64,000 nt of DNA from Nicotiana tabacum (Eukaryota > Streptophyta > Magnoliopsida > Solanales > Solanaceae): the NCBI RefSeq assembly GCF_000715075.1, contig NC_134089.1, positions 72,026,697-72,090,696 on the forward strand, in the 5' to 3' direction. Positions 23,201 through 35,108 of this stretch are shown piece after piece. A program made the translations under genes and the position numbers. The notes below the pieces were generated by a model. That model saw only the letters and a program-made list of their open reading frames with translations. It was not told the DNA's origin and did no database searches. The first letter of the stretch is position 1. The number at the start of each line of letters is the position of its first letter.

Positions 23201-24180
23201 GGATTTCTATAACTAAGGATGCTCTGGGTCAACTCTGTATTGCTTCCACTTTCTTCGGATCCACCTTGATCCCTTTACTCGACACTACGTGACCCAAAAA
23301 TGCCACAAAATCTAACCAGAACTCACATTTTGAGAACTTTGCATATAATTTCTTTTCTCTCAAGGTCTGAAGCACTGTCCTCAAGTGCTGCTCATGATCC
23401 TACCGACTCCGGGAGTACACTAGAATGTCATCAATAAAGATAATGATGAACGAGTCAAGATAAGGCCAGAATACATTGTGCACTAAATGCATAAATGCTG
23501 CTGAGGCGTTGGTCAGCCCAAATGACATAACGAGGAACTCGTAATGACCATACCGAGTCCTGAAAGCAGTCTTCGAGATATCTGGCTCCTGAATCTTAAA
23601 TTGATGACAACTTGAATGCAAATCAATCTTGGAAAACACTCAAGGACCTTGTAACTGATCAAACAGGTCATCAATACAAGGCAAAGGATACCGGTTCTTC
23701 ATTGTAACTTTATTTAACTGACGATAATCAATGCACGCGCATAGAACCATCTTTTTTCTTCACAAACAAGATATGAGCACTCAAAGGTGACACATTGGGC
23801 CAAATGAAGCCCTTATCAAGCAATTCCTGTAACTAATCCTTCAACTCAGGAGAGGCCATACGATAAAGAGGAATAGAGATGAGCTGAGTTCCTAGAAACA
23901 AATCAATGCCAAAATCAATATCTCTGTCGGGCGGCATGCCCGAAAGATCAGCTGGAAACACATCAGGATAATCCATCACTACCAAGACTGAATCAATTAT
24001 AAGGGTATCAATACTGACATCTCTCACATAGGCAAGATACGCGTCACACCCCTTCTCAATCATTTGCTGAGCTTTAAGAAACGAAATGACTCTACTGGGT
24101 GTGTAATCTAAGGTACCCTCCACTCTAATCGCGATAAACCTGGCATAGCCAGCATCATAGTCTTGGCGTGACAATCAAGA
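23201..24180 (-). pseudogene. Chromovirus reverse transcriptase, decayed
   Basis: RT of the gypsy Pol. The finger region is at 23833-24174 (GMPPDRDIDFGIDL, PLYRMASPELKD), followed by a stop where the helix should continue. Near 23725-23770 the text reads [10 protein letters not shown], then a one-base frameshift before the [19 protein letters not shown]. The palm is at 23400-23639, with [16 protein letters not shown] holding the first catalytic Asp, [11 protein letters not shown], and FIDDILVYS holding the catalytic DD pair near 23420. The xxDD box is intact, but upstream frameshift and stops preclude a full protein. Order and spacing fit a chromovirus pol of about 1,300 residues. Confidence 0.9.
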
Positions 24181-24590
24181 ATACCATAATGGGGTGACAA
24201 CTAGTCCATGCCCAAGATAACATCAAAATCTACCATACTGAGCAATAAAAAATCGGCTTTGGTCTCAAAATCACTAAGAATGATCGAGCATGGCCAATAA
24301 ACGCGGTTCACAACAAGAGAATCTCCCACAGGAGTAGACACATAAACATGGAAACTCAAAGAATCCCGAGATACGTCCAAGTGAGGGGCAAAGTAAGAGG
24401 ACACATAGGAATAAGTGGAGCCTGGATTAAATAGAATCGATGCATCTCTATGACAAACTGGAACAATACATGTAATGATAGAATCAGATGCAACGACCTT
24501 TGTACGAGTAGGAAGGTCATAGTATCTGGCCTGGCCTCCCCCTCTAGGGCGGCCTCTACCTCCCCACCTCCACCTCTAGCAGCCTGAGCA
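24181..24590 (-). pseudogene. Chromovirus aspartic protease, catalytic Asp replaced
   Basis: Retropepsin-type protease that would process Gag-Pol. The minus-strand frame passes through ILFNPGSTYSYVSSYFA (about 24385-24435). In related elements this position is D-P-G or D-S/T-G, so the catalytic Asp appears as Asn (codon AAT for GAT). Downstream, SMVDFDVILGMD (24201-24240) is the conserved end of the domain. The preceding linker toward Gag (about 24480-24590) is rich in Arg and Gly. Confidence 0.8.
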
Positions 24591-24868
24591 GGTGGAGTGG
24601 CAGTTGGAGCTGTAATTATAGACTGGGAACCCTGTGGAGTACGTTATGGCTGAGAAGTCTGTGGCGGTGCACCCCTCCTAAGTCTGGGGCAATCCCTCAC
24701 CATATGGCAAGTGTCGCCACACTCAAAACAAGCTCTGGGAGGACGTGGCGGCTATGACTGACTCGGATCAGGTCTGCTAGACTGACTACTAAAAGCACCC
24801 CGTGTAGGAGGCACATTAGATACTGGAGGTGCATAATAAGGCTCCTGAGGTCTAGGAGGAGCTATAAT
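24591..24868 (-). pseudogene. Chromovirus Gag C-terminal part with CCHC zinc knuckle
   Basis: Nucleocapsid end of Gag, which binds element RNA. The minus strand encodes CFECGDTCHMVRDC at about 24687-24730, a perfect C-X2-C-X4-H-X4-C knuckle. A stop replaces a residue after TSQP (near 24648), and the segment is Pro/Gln-rich downstream. The upstream end is cut at 24868 by the Tat/Ogre-like insertion; the rest of Gag is at 54401-55461. Removing 24869-54400 makes the two halves contiguous. Confidence 0.88.
24864..24868. other. Target-site duplication ATAAT, left copy
   Basis: ATAAT directly precedes the LTR1 start TGTCACACC and is repeated at 54396-54400 directly after the LTR3 end GTGCTTACA. 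Neither side of LTR2 carries it. Confidence 0.93.
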
Positions 24869-26373
24869 TGTCACACCTCCTTTTTCCGCCCCCGCGAGAG
24901 GCGTAGGAGTTTTTTCCAATTAAAGGACAATCGAAACGTGATTGGTTTATTTATTTCAGAGTCGCCACTTGGGAGATTTAGGGTGTCCCAAGTCACCAAT
25001 TTTAATCCCGAGTCGAGGAAAAGAATGACTCCATATTACAGTCTGCGTACCAGAAATCCGGATAAGGAATTTTGTTAACCCGGGAGAAGGTGTTAGGCAT
25101 TCCCGAGTTCCGTGGTTCTAGCACGGTCGCTCAACTATCATATTCGGCTTATTTATCTGATTTTTATACATGTTGAACCTGTGTGCCAATTTTAACTTTT
25201 TACCACTTTATTATTATTATTTTTAAAAGAATGTGAACATCGCTTAAAACATGTCTTTGGATTGCGTCACATGAAATGCACCCACAATCCGGAATACATT
25301 TTATTTGATATTTTGGGATTTGGATTTGGGTCGCATGAAATGCACACCCAAGCTTTAAGAAAGTAAACTATTAAACACGCGCCTAAAGAGACTATCGCGT
25401 TATTATTTTGGGAAGGCCGTGAAATTCACTAAACGGTCCTACCACATCTAATTAAACCATACATTTTGTGAGGCCCCCGCAATCTATACGTTTTATTTGG
25501 CGAGGCTCGTCTCGTTTTTATTTAAAAGGATGAACCTATAGTGACTACATTTTTCTATTAGGTTCGTCTCTAAAATAAAAGAAAATTCCTCAATTAATTA
25601 CATGCTAAAAAAAAGACGTAACTTATTAGTTATTAGTTTACGGCTAATGCAAATGGAAAATTGCAATCCAGTTTGTACCAAGAAAGATTGCTTTTATTCA
25701 ATATTCTACCATTTACTAATACTAGAACATGAGATAGATATACAATAATATCAAAACAGATTAACTATTCTTCGATTTACTTAAACTAACATTATTAGAT
25801 GAAGAAATTATACATATGCAACCTCATTACTCATTAATCATTCAACTACATCTTTATACAAAGAAAGGAAAATTATATTCAAACACAAGTCTAAACAGGA
25901 GGAATTCAACAGGAACAAAGCCTGATTAATATTTCATTTCGCTTCAAGCCGAGAGTGTACAAATGTGTACCTGGAAATAGCAGTACAAGAACAAAAGAAG
26001 GAGAAGTCAGCAGCAGTAATAACACAGCAACAACAGGTTCAGCAACACCGCAAACCAGTAACAACCAGTAACAACCAGTAGAATAACCCAGCAACGGATT
26101 GAAAAATCAGCAATACCAAAGTGCAATTGCAGTCAAAGCAGAAGAGAGACGGATACCGGATGCAGTAGTTTACTGATTTTGAATAACACTCGAGAAAAGG
26201 CAAACAGAAATTATTCAAGTGAAAGTTCAAGTTGTCTTTCTCTTTTAAAAAAACTCTAACACTTCTTCAGATTTTCAGAATGTATTACTCTCAAAAATAT
26301 TCTCCCCCCAAAATCTCTCTAGAAAAATAATCCTCCTAATAATCTTCAACCCCTTTAATGTGTCAAAATGACC

Positions 26374-26385
26374 CTATATATATAG
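26374..26385 (-). promoter_or_regulatory. LTR1 TATA box candidate
   Basis: CTATATATATAG, palindromic enough to read the same on the minus strand, lies about 2.4 kb from the U3 start and is kept in all three LTRs. If used, transcription would start around 26340-26350 on the minus strand, giving a U3 of about 2.4 kb. No other good candidate was seen. Confidence 0.5.
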
Positions 26386-27598
26386 TAAGACAAGTCTTGA
26401 ATTCCCAACCCCAAATTATTCCCCCAAGGCATGCTTTGTCCCCACTATTAAATGTCTTCTTTATTTTAAACCTTGTCTTCCATGCCTACATTAAATAAAT
26501 ACCACATTCCCAACCCATTATAATTTGTCCCCCATGCTTAACATAAACAAATGCAATATTTCCTCCCATTATATTTTGTCTTGTCCCCCATTATGTTAAA
26601 CAATTATATCAAAAGCTCCACCCCATTATATTTTGTCCCTCATGCTTAACATAAAGAATCAAAATAATGTTCAATTACCAAACTACCCCTCCGACCTTAT
26701 TGCAATTACCATTTTACCCCTGAACGGATTGCAATTTACCAAACTACCCCCATCAGCTCTAAACAATCAATTAATCAAAACTTGACCAAAATATAGTCAA
26801 GATGACCAATTTCTCAACAATCTTCAACAACAAATCACATGAACACGATGAACAACACAACTCAAAATTAATGGAACGAATCAACCATATCGGGAACCAA
26901 TCCTGGTTAATTTAGACCATGAATGTATGAGCAAGGATACAACAATACAAACAACAAAACTATATGATTCAAATTAAATCAACAAATCAAAAACAAACAT
27001 AAACTCACATTAAATCACTGGATTTAAACATGAACTTCAAACAAAGATGAACATGAACTAAATCTATTTTTTAAGCAACAAAACATGACGGATTCACATG
27101 ACTCAAACAACATTAATAATTTCTGGAAAATACATAACAACATGAAACAAATTGAATTAAATTTCAATTTGAATCTAACAAACTAACAAATATTTATCTA
27201 AAAAATAATACAAACATGAAAAACAACTAATTAAACTTTCATTTGAAATCTGAAAAATTAATTTAACAAAGCACAAGAACAAACTAAAAATTAATTCAAA
27301 CGATAGACATGAACAAAACAAACATTTGCCGATTTTAGATTTAAAAATATCAAAACAAAAATACGGACAAAATAAAACTCAAAAACTACTAACCGGATCG
27401 AAATGAAATATGTACGGACTGTTTCGACGAGCCTCGACCAAAGCTCAACCAAACGACGACGAACACGAACCTAAGAAGTTGACACCGAAGTAACAACAAC
27501 AATCGACGCGGCAGAAGCGATGCTCGAGCAACACTTTTGAGCTTCTGACCAACGGTTTTATAGAGCAAATGAAGAAGCTTCGACCGTGGATCTTTTGC

Positions 27599-28174
27599 TC
27601 ATTCGGGAAATGATTGTTGGATCGTAGTTTCATCGACGAAGAAGATGAAGCAGAAACATAGAGTGACAGGTCTGTTTGGAGATGAAGTGAAGCAGCAGGA
27701 TGGTTTGAAGTCGAAGGAGATAAAGTGAAGCAGCAAGATGGCTGGGTGTATCGGAAGCAGCCATGGCGGAAAGCTTAACGAAGGAGTGGCGACCATGGAT
27801 GTCGAGCTCAAGCTTGAGCTCGGCGAAGAAGACGAAGCATCTGGTTGCTGCTGGTCGTTTGGACGTGAGAACGCAACATGAAGCAGTACGTGAAGCTGGG
27901 GGTCGACGCAGCAGCACTGCTGCTCGTCAATGGCGGACATGGAGGGGCGCTGTTCGTTTAATGAAGATGAAGGAGAAGAAGCAGCAGCCATGGACGGGCT
28001 GCTGCGTGTGTGCGTGTGTGTTTTGTTGTGTATGTGTGTGTGTGTTGTTGATGGGGAGGTAGCCATGGTTGGCTTGGGATGAAGGTTTTGGAGAGGAAGA
28101 AGATGGAGGGGGCGGGTAGTTTTTTTTTTAGTTTTAGGGTTTTTGTTTTTGGGTTTCAACAAGAAAAATGACAA
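27599..28174 (-). other. U3 open frame, 191 codons in LTR1 (doubtful)
   Basis: A Ser/Pro/Leu-rich frame with HTH-rich text from a GT microsatellite, and with no recognisable domain. A version recurs in LTR2 (40080-40682) and LTR3 (53030-53632). Here A at 27601 (C at the LTR2 position 40292) makes a stop codon that ends the frame early. It lies upstream of the TATA candidate, so it would not be in the main transcript. I regard it as fortuitous unless codon-level constraint is shown. Confidence 0.25.
28005..28051. repeat. GT-rich microsatellite in LTR1
   Basis: An interrupted GTGTGTGCGTGTGTG..TATGTGTGTGTGTG run. The counterparts at 40697-40747 and 53646-53694 differ in length, as expected for slippage. 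Confidence 0.85.
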
Positions 28175-28758
28175 ATGGGAGGGGGTTGGGCGGATGGTTT
28201 AATTATGGGGCGGACCGGGTCGACCCGATTTAGAATGGACCGGGTCATGGGGAAGATTGGGCAATTATTTGGGCCTGAGGTTGAAATTTGAAGAAGTGGC
28301 CCAATCCGATTTTTCTTTGTATTTTGTTCTCTTTTCTTCTTTTATTTTCTAAAACTAAATTATAAAAATACTTAAATAATTATTAAGAACTAAATTAAGT
28401 TATAAAAGCGCAAATTAACTCCCAATAACAATTAACGCACAATTAAGTAATAATTAAGCATAAAATTGTTATTTTGGACATTAAATGCTAAAAAATGCAA
28501 AAGATGCCTATTTTTTGTAATTTTTGATTTTTGTAAAACTAATTTAATTACTAACAATTGTAGAATTAAATCCTACATGCAAAATGCGACATATTTTTGT
28601 ATTTTTTATTAATTTAACAAATAAGCAAACACAGACAAATACAAATAATTATCCAAAAATATCACAAAATCTCACAAAATTGCACACCAAGGAAAATCAT
28701 TTGATTTTGAATTTTTTTGGGAGTAATTCTCATATAGGGCAAAAATCACGTGCTTACA

Positions 28759-28771
28759 GTTGCCCCTCTTT
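28759..28771 (-). other. Polypurine tract next to LTR1
   Basis: The minus strand reads AAAGAGGGGCAAC directly before TGTAAGCACGTG. The counterpart next to LTR2 at 41447-41459 differs by one base (AAAGAGGGGCAGC). Confidence 0.78.
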
Positions 28772-28891
28772 GCCCGAAGACACGAAGGGTTTTCGTGCAA
28801 AGATAAAGCGAGCGATTTTTGCCCATCCGAGTACTCCGTGTGAAGCATTTTTTTGAAAAAGATTTAACCGAACCTTTGCTTCAAAGGTTTC

Positions 28892-28933
28892 CTACATATC
28901 CCTGGCTAAAGGGGAATCAGGTTAATGTAGTTC
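28892..28933. other. Two-stem motif copy 1, interior A
   Basis: The outer stem is CTACAT/ATGTAG. The inner stem is TCCCT/AGGGGA with one bulged G and loop GGCTAA. The ATCAGG spacer and trailing TTC are shared with the other copies. The same copy is at 41580-41621 in interior B. Confidence 0.6.
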
Positions 28934-29490
28934 GGGAAATTTTGGTAGCTGGGACTACCGTGGGACATGCAATGTTACTGCTGCTGCATGCTGTTATCAC
29001 TGCTTACCGATCTCCTTGTTACACCGTGCTTAAAAGAAAACAAGAAGCTAGGCTAGACTGAAATTTGTTCTTGTTGCCTTGCTTTCTTGTCGGCTTGTGT
29101 TTCATCCGGTGCTTTTCTTCCGTGAATTTGGGAATGATACTGGCCCTTTGCTTTTCTGAGTACCAGTTTTCATCATTTTGCTCGATCCGCTAGGGACATG
29201 GCTTTCTTCATCAAGCTTTTCGGCGGTTCCTCTGGTGGGTACGACTCTCTTCATCAGACTTGTTATGCTGGGCATGATTTAATGTTCACCAGCTGCTTCT
29301 TTCAAAACGCGTCCTTTCTTCCTTTTGACTCAGGCGCTTGAATTTGTGCTGGGACCTCTTGCTGCAACCTTTTGCTTCCCGGTGCTGGGGATTTTTATTG
29401 TTTCCTGCTGGGGATTCCTGTTGTAACCTTCTACCTTCCGGTGGGTTTACTGATTTCAAAATCTGTAGTATAAGACTCAAAAGTATTCCT

Positions 29491-30640
29491 CTTGTTATAT
29501 AGGTGCGTGCCTGAATGCAAAAACATGAAATGTATGCCCGCATTATACTGGTGGGCGACCTTAAACCGACCTAGAACATGAATGTATTCCCGCATTATAC
29601 TGGTGGGCGACCTAGAACATGAATGTATTCCCGCATTATACTGGTGGGCGACCTAGAACATGAATGTATTCCCGCATTATACTGGTGGGCGACCTAGAAC
29701 ATGAATGTATTCCCGCATTATACTGGTGGGCGACCTAGAACATGAATGTATTCCCGCATTATACTGGTGGGCGACCTAGAACATGAATGTATTCCCGCAT
29801 TATACTGGTGGGCGACCTAGAACATGAATGTATTCCCGCATTATACTGGTGGGCGACCTAGAACATGAATGTATTCCCGCATTATACTGGTGGGCGACCT
29901 AGAACATGAATGTATTCCCGCATTATACTGGTGGGCGACCTAGAACATGAATGTATTCCCGCATTATACTGGTGGGCGACCTAGAACATGAATGTATTCC
30001 CGCATTATACTGGTGGGCGACCTAGAACATGAATGTATTCCCGCATTATACTGGTGGGCGACCTAGAACATGAATGTATTCCCGCATTATACTGGTGGGC
30101 GACCTAGAACATGAATGTATTCCCGCATTATACTGGTGGGCGACCTAGAACATGAAATGAAAAGACAGAAATGTATTCCCGCATTATACTGGTGGGCGAC
30201 CTAGAACATGAAATGTATTCCCACATTATACTGGTGGGCGACCTAGAACAGAAATGTATTCCCGCATTATACTGGTGGGCGACCTAGAACAGAAATGTAT
30301 TCCCGCATTATACTGGTGGGCGACCTAGAACAGAAATGTAAAGACAGAAAGTATTCCTGCATTATACTGGTGGGCGACCTAGAACAGAAAAGTATTCCCG
30401 CATTATACTGGTGGGCGACCTAGAACAAAAAAGTATTCCCGCATTATACTGGTGGGCGACCTAGAACAAAATGTATTCCCGCATTATACTGGTGGGCGAC
30501 CTAGAACAAAATGTATTCCCGCATTATACTGGTGGGCGACCTAGAATAGAAAAGTATTCCCGCATTATACTGGTGGGCGACTTAGAACAGAAATGTAAAG
30601 ACAGAAAGTGTTCCTCTCGTTATACAGGTGGGTGCCTGTT
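29491..30640 (-). repeat. 41-bp tandem array, interior A (about 25 units)
   Basis: Each unit carries GTATTCCCGCATTATACTGG, then TGGGCGACCTAGAAC and a short variable linker. Fourteen consecutive 41-bp units at 29581-30154 look identical, while later units have linkers of 38-56 bp (AACAGAA, AACAAAA, or with AAAGACAGAAA). Diverged units flank it on both sides: TTCCTCTTGTTATATAGGTG near 29486 and TTCCTCTCGTTATACAGGTG near 30611. It is located in the 3' untranslated part of the element. Tandem arrays at this place are known for Tat/Ogre elements. Confidence 0.95.
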
Positions 30641-30660
30641 TTCAACCACAACTTTGAGAA

Positions 30661-31736
30661 TAAAATCCTATTTGAGGGCGGATGAACCCAACATATCCTA
30701 TTTGAGGGCGGATGAACCCCAAACTATCCTGTTGGAGGGCGGATGAACCCAAACTATCCTGTTGAGGGCGGATGAACCCAACATATCCTATTCGAGGGCG
30801 GATGAACCCAAAATATCCTGTTTGAGGGCGGATGAACCCAAAATATCCTGTTTGAGGGCGGATGAACCCGACATATCCTATTCGAGGGCGGATGAACCCG
30901 ACATATCCTATTCGAGGGCGGATGAACCCGACATATCCTATTCGAGGGTGGATGAACCCGACATATCCTATTCGAGGGCGGATGAACCCGACATATCCTA
31001 TTCGAGGGCGGATGAACCCGACATATCCTATTCGAGGGCGGATGAACCCGACATATCCTATTCGAGGGCGGATGAACCCGACATATCCTGTTCGAGGGCG
31101 GATGAACCCGACATATCCTATTTGAGGGCGGATGAACCCGATATATCCTTAAAACTTGAAAATGTCTTACCTCGAAAACTTGCTGGGAATTATTTTGCTG
31201 GGGATGAATTTTCCCGTTCTTCCTATTTGAGGGCGGATGAACCCAAACTATCCTGTTCGAGGGCGGATGAACCCAATCTATCCTGTTCGAGGGCGGATGA
31301 ACCCGACATATCCTATTCGAGGGCGGATGTACCCGACATATCCTATTCGAGGGAGGATGAACCCGACATATCCTATTCGAGGGCGGATGAACCCGACATA
31401 TCCTATTCGAGGGCGGATGAACCCAACATACCCTATTCGAGGGCGGATGAACCCGACATATCCTATTTGAGAGCGGATGAACCCAACCTATCCTGTTTGA
31501 GGGCGGATGAACCCAAAATATCATGTTCGAGGGCGGATGAACCCGACATATCCTATTCGAGGGAGGATGAACCCGACATATCCTATTCGAGGGCGGATGA
31601 ACCCGACATACCCTATTCGAGGGCGGATGAACCCGACATATCCTATTCGAGGGCGGATGTACCCGACATATCCTATTCAAGGGCGGATGAACCCGACATA
31701 TCCTATTCGAGGGCGGATGAACCCGACATATCCTCA
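30661..31736 (-). repeat. 30-bp tandem array, interior A (about 33 units, two blocks)
   Basis: The unit is TTCGAGGGCGGATGAACCCG plus ACATATCCTA, 30 bp. Because 30 is divisible by three, several frames stay open on both strands with a ten-residue period (minus ICRVHPPSNR, plus RADEPDISYS). The array is split at 31141-31225 by a copy of the sequence that also follows the array (31732-31805), so an array-plus-flank block was duplicated. Unit variants at a few positions are mixed throughout. Confidence 0.95.
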
Positions 31737-33736
31737 AAATTTGAAAATGTCTTATCTTAAAACTTGCTGGGGATTATTTTGCTGGGGGATGAATTTTCCC
31801 TTTTCTTCCTTCCCCATTATGGGTTGTCCGACCCTCTTGAAACTTGGTCGAAAGTCTGTCGAAGATGCTTCTACATCTCGATGACCCGCTGGGGATAACG
31901 CTGCTGAAGGTAACTCTGCTGAGTAAATATGTTATCTAACTCCTTCCAGAACTACTTCCTTTTGGGTGAGATGTTTCATTCCTCTGCAAACTACTTCCCT
32001 CTTTCTTTTTTCCCTTTTTTTTTGTTTTTTTAGCTTCGTCCTTCGAAGACTACCTCCCTTAAGACTCGTTTTGCCTTAACCTAAAAGGAACCGCTGAGGA
32101 TACCGATTTTCACCAAACTTGTGTTGGACTCCTCAAAACTGCTGGTGGATTATTTACTTACCTGTTGGGGGATAAAATGTTATCAGCTGCGGATAACGTT
32201 GTCGAGGACAACACTGCTGGGGGATTTTGATTCCTTCAAAACTAGTGTTTCACTCTTCTGAAGGCTGTTGGGAATGATGCTGGCCTCTCGCTCTTTCTGA
32301 GCTCAAGTTTCATCCCTTCGCTGGGGAACAACTTCCTCCATTGAAACTTATTATGTTGGGGGCAACACTGGTTCAAAGACAACTTCCCTTGAGACTTGTG
32401 TTATCTTTGTTTTTCCCCAAATGGGTACCTGATTTCCAGAAAATTTTCTAAAATGAAAGGAAAATTTTCTGCCCCAGTTTGATAATCTTTCTTGTGGCAT
32501 GCATTTCTGTCATCAATGCCATTTTCTTTACCTGTTTCAAATCAAATAAAATTTGTTAGTTTAAAATGCGGTGGTTGGTTGTGATACTCCTACTGGGATG
32601 GTTTTCCCTTTCTCCTTCCTTGCTCTGCGCTCCAGAAACTGGTTGGTTGCGATATTATTTGCTGGGGATAATCCCATTCTGCTGGGGATATCCCTCTTCT
32701 TTTGTGGCATAGACGAAAACTGGCATTTCCCCGATCTTTTTTAGTATCATATGGATTTCCCAAACCATGCTCACTGCTCTCCTTGCTTTGTCCACGGGCC
32801 TTGGCCTTGAGGTTTATAACCTTTGATTTTGGCAAGGATATCCCTCTTGACATTCGTCAATCCTTTTGTCAATTCCCTTTTGCTGGGGATATCTTTTTTT
32901 GACACTGGCCTCGCGCTTGTTCCTTGTTGACTATACCATTTGGATGTACTAGTCAGATCTCATCTTGCCTGATTGGAAAGCTGATGGCCTATTTTGAAGT
33001 CATTTCCCACTGGTTCTGACCAAACAGACTCTTTTGGGGAATTTTTCTATGAAAGGAAAAAGATAAAAGGGAACAGAATAAAAAGGCAAAGGAAAAAGAT
33101 GACTCTTTAACAAAAGAAACTATAAATAAAAACCTATCAAATGCAGATACCGACTCTAATGGTCATGACATGCATATGTGGCCTATCCTCCGCCATCAAT
33201 CATCTTTCAAGACCTTCAATTGGCGATTCCCCATCTGATTTCCAATCTTATTCGACTTGTAGTGCCCGAAGGGTTTTCACTATCAAGTCTCTCTCATTTT
33301 GGTTTTTCTCTCAGCTTTCGTCGCCTTATGGTGCCTGTGAAGGTTTTCACCGATAAGACTCTCTCATTTGTATCACTTTCCAGCTGGGGATTTGGAGTGT
33401 CGCCGGTATGACTCTTTCTGCTGGGGATTAGAGTCCTTTCTGCTGTGGAACAGAATGTTATGTTCACGGGTAAGACTCTTCATTTGTCTGACTTGGCATC
33501 TTTTGAAGACTGATCAGAAGGTCTTTCTTTGGACCGTAATGTGGGTTTTTGGATAAGGATAGAAAGAAAGGGTATTAAAGGCTCAAAACGCATCGATTTT
33601 GGGTTATTAATTACAACCTTCGGAACTAGATTTATTTACAACAAGCGCAACCTTTGCCCCAGTTTCTTGCTTGGGGATATCTTGATTGATTGATTTTTTT
33701 TTCATTTTTCAAAACTATGACCGAGCCGTGAAGCGC

Positions 33737-33775
33737 CTACGTATCCTTTTTGAGGAATCAGGTCAAACGTAGTTC
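33737..33775. other. Two-stem motif copy 2, interior A
   Basis: The outer stem is CTACGT/ACGTAG. The inner stem is TCCT/AGGA with loop TTTTG. The spacer ATCAGGTCAA is shared. The counterpart in B is 46441-46479. Confidence 0.6.
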
Positions 33776-35066
33776 CCAATTCCTTTTTTTTTCATTTGAC
33801 TTTCCTTTGTTTTTTTTTGTTATCATTTTCCTTCTCTTTACTCTTTTTTTCTTTTTTTTTCTTTACCTGCTATGCTTGCGTTTTCTATTCGTTTCTACTG
33901 ATTCCGAACGAGGGGTATGAAAGAAAACAAATAAGGCTCAAAGGGGTAACAAAGGATAAAATGTTTAGGTAGCAGAACAAAATGCCTTCGTCATTCCAGT
34001 CTTCAAAACATGCCAAGTGCAAACAACACATTTGAACATAGATTTATAGTCTCTTCCGATGGTGCTGGACTTGACAATTATATTCACATTTGCTTTTTCA
34101 TTTGTTAATTCTAAAACACCGTTGGGCGACACTCTCATTATCATGAATGACCCTCATGCCAATTTGGCGAATCTTGCTTTTAAACGGTTTTATTTTTGTT
34201 TTACTTGCCCTAGTTCCACATGACTCGGGCTCCAAATAATCTCAAACCGTTATTATTTCCTTTAAATGCTTTGATCACCTTCCCAGGGTTTTATGATCAA
34301 CTTTTAAGATTAGGCCCAAACTGTAAGCGCATGTCATGTCACTAGAATCGGCATTGAACAAAAATGAAAAAATGACTAAACAAAAAGATGACTGGAAATA
34401 ACAAAAGACCTGCTTTTGTATTAGACTACCGGCGAAATGGTTTGAATAATAAAACAAACAAAACAACCAGAATAAAATCCTAACACATCCTCGACAAAAC
34501 TTAAACAAACTGATATGACAAAATGGAAAGATAGGAAGGTTTGACACAAGACAATATTCGGATTACAACCCTAAGAATAATCCGGACAACAGAAATGACA
34601 ACAAAATAAGCCACCACCAGCTTCTCTTTTGCTAACCAAGGAACGGAGCGTCCTCCCATTTTATCAAACTTGGCATCTTAGCCACTGAGCTTCGCATCAG
34701 TATTGCCTAGACCATTACCAACTTCAATATCATCAACCTTAGTCAACAAGTCCCCAATAAGATTCGAGTGCTTCTGTTATCAGGCCTGATCCTAGCAGAG
34801 TATGTATCATGAGGTGCAAGTAAAGGATTCTGGGTGTCATTGTCTGGCTTACCACAAACCAACCACCTTAACTTTCTTTGCAAAACAAACAAGTTAGAAT
34901 GGACAAAGTCGGTCCTCATTATTAACAACATCTTTCTTTTCTTTTTTTTTTCTTTCTTTTTTTTTCGATTTTTTTTTCTTTTTCTCGATTTTTCCATTTT
35001 TTCGTTTTTTTCCATTTTTTTCATTCTTTTCCTTTTTTTTCCGTGGTCGAATCTTATGGAGATTGC

Positions 35067-35108
35067 CTACGTATCATGACCCCGCATGAATCAGACCTTG
35101 CGTAGTTC
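35067..35108. other. Two-stem motif copy 3, interior A
   Basis: The outer stem is CTACGT/GCGTAG, with a terminal T-G pair. The inner stem is TCATG/CATGA with loop ACCCCG. The spacer is ATCAGACC. The counterpart in B is 47775-47816, where the outer 5' arm reads CAACGT and is weakened. Confidence 0.6.

Larger units (their letters stand above)
24869..28758 (-). mobile_element. LTR1 (3' LTR), 3890 bp
   Basis: Plus-strand termini are TGTCACACC and GTGCTTACA, so the minus strand runs TGTAAGCACGTG to GGTGTGACA. It lacks variants shared by LTR2 and LTR3 through most of its length. For example, LTR1 has TACATGTTGAACCTGTGTGCC near 25167 where both others have TACAATTATGAACCGGTATG, so LTR1 is the divergent member except at its right end. 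Confidence 0.93.

Noticed and set aside
29491..30640. CRISPR-like array of regular repeats
   Set aside because: The whole unit repeats, including the linker; there are no unique spacers and no cas genes, and the context is a plant retroelement 3' UTR.
30754..31737. 327-codon minus-strand frame as a repeat protein (and the plus-strand frame on the same DNA)
   Set aside because: The 30-bp unit keeps frames open on both strands; frame is not conserved in the homologous array at 43340-44436.
32590..32853. 87-codon frame conserved in both interiors (also 45295-45558), possible gag remnant
   Set aside because: No Gag or zinc-knuckle signature; the text follows repeated GCTGGGGAT phrases.
34743..35024. 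Lys-rich minus-strand frame, repeated at 47447-47731
   Set aside because: Derived from a polypyrimidine tract; no domain, and conservation is explained by duplication of the interior.
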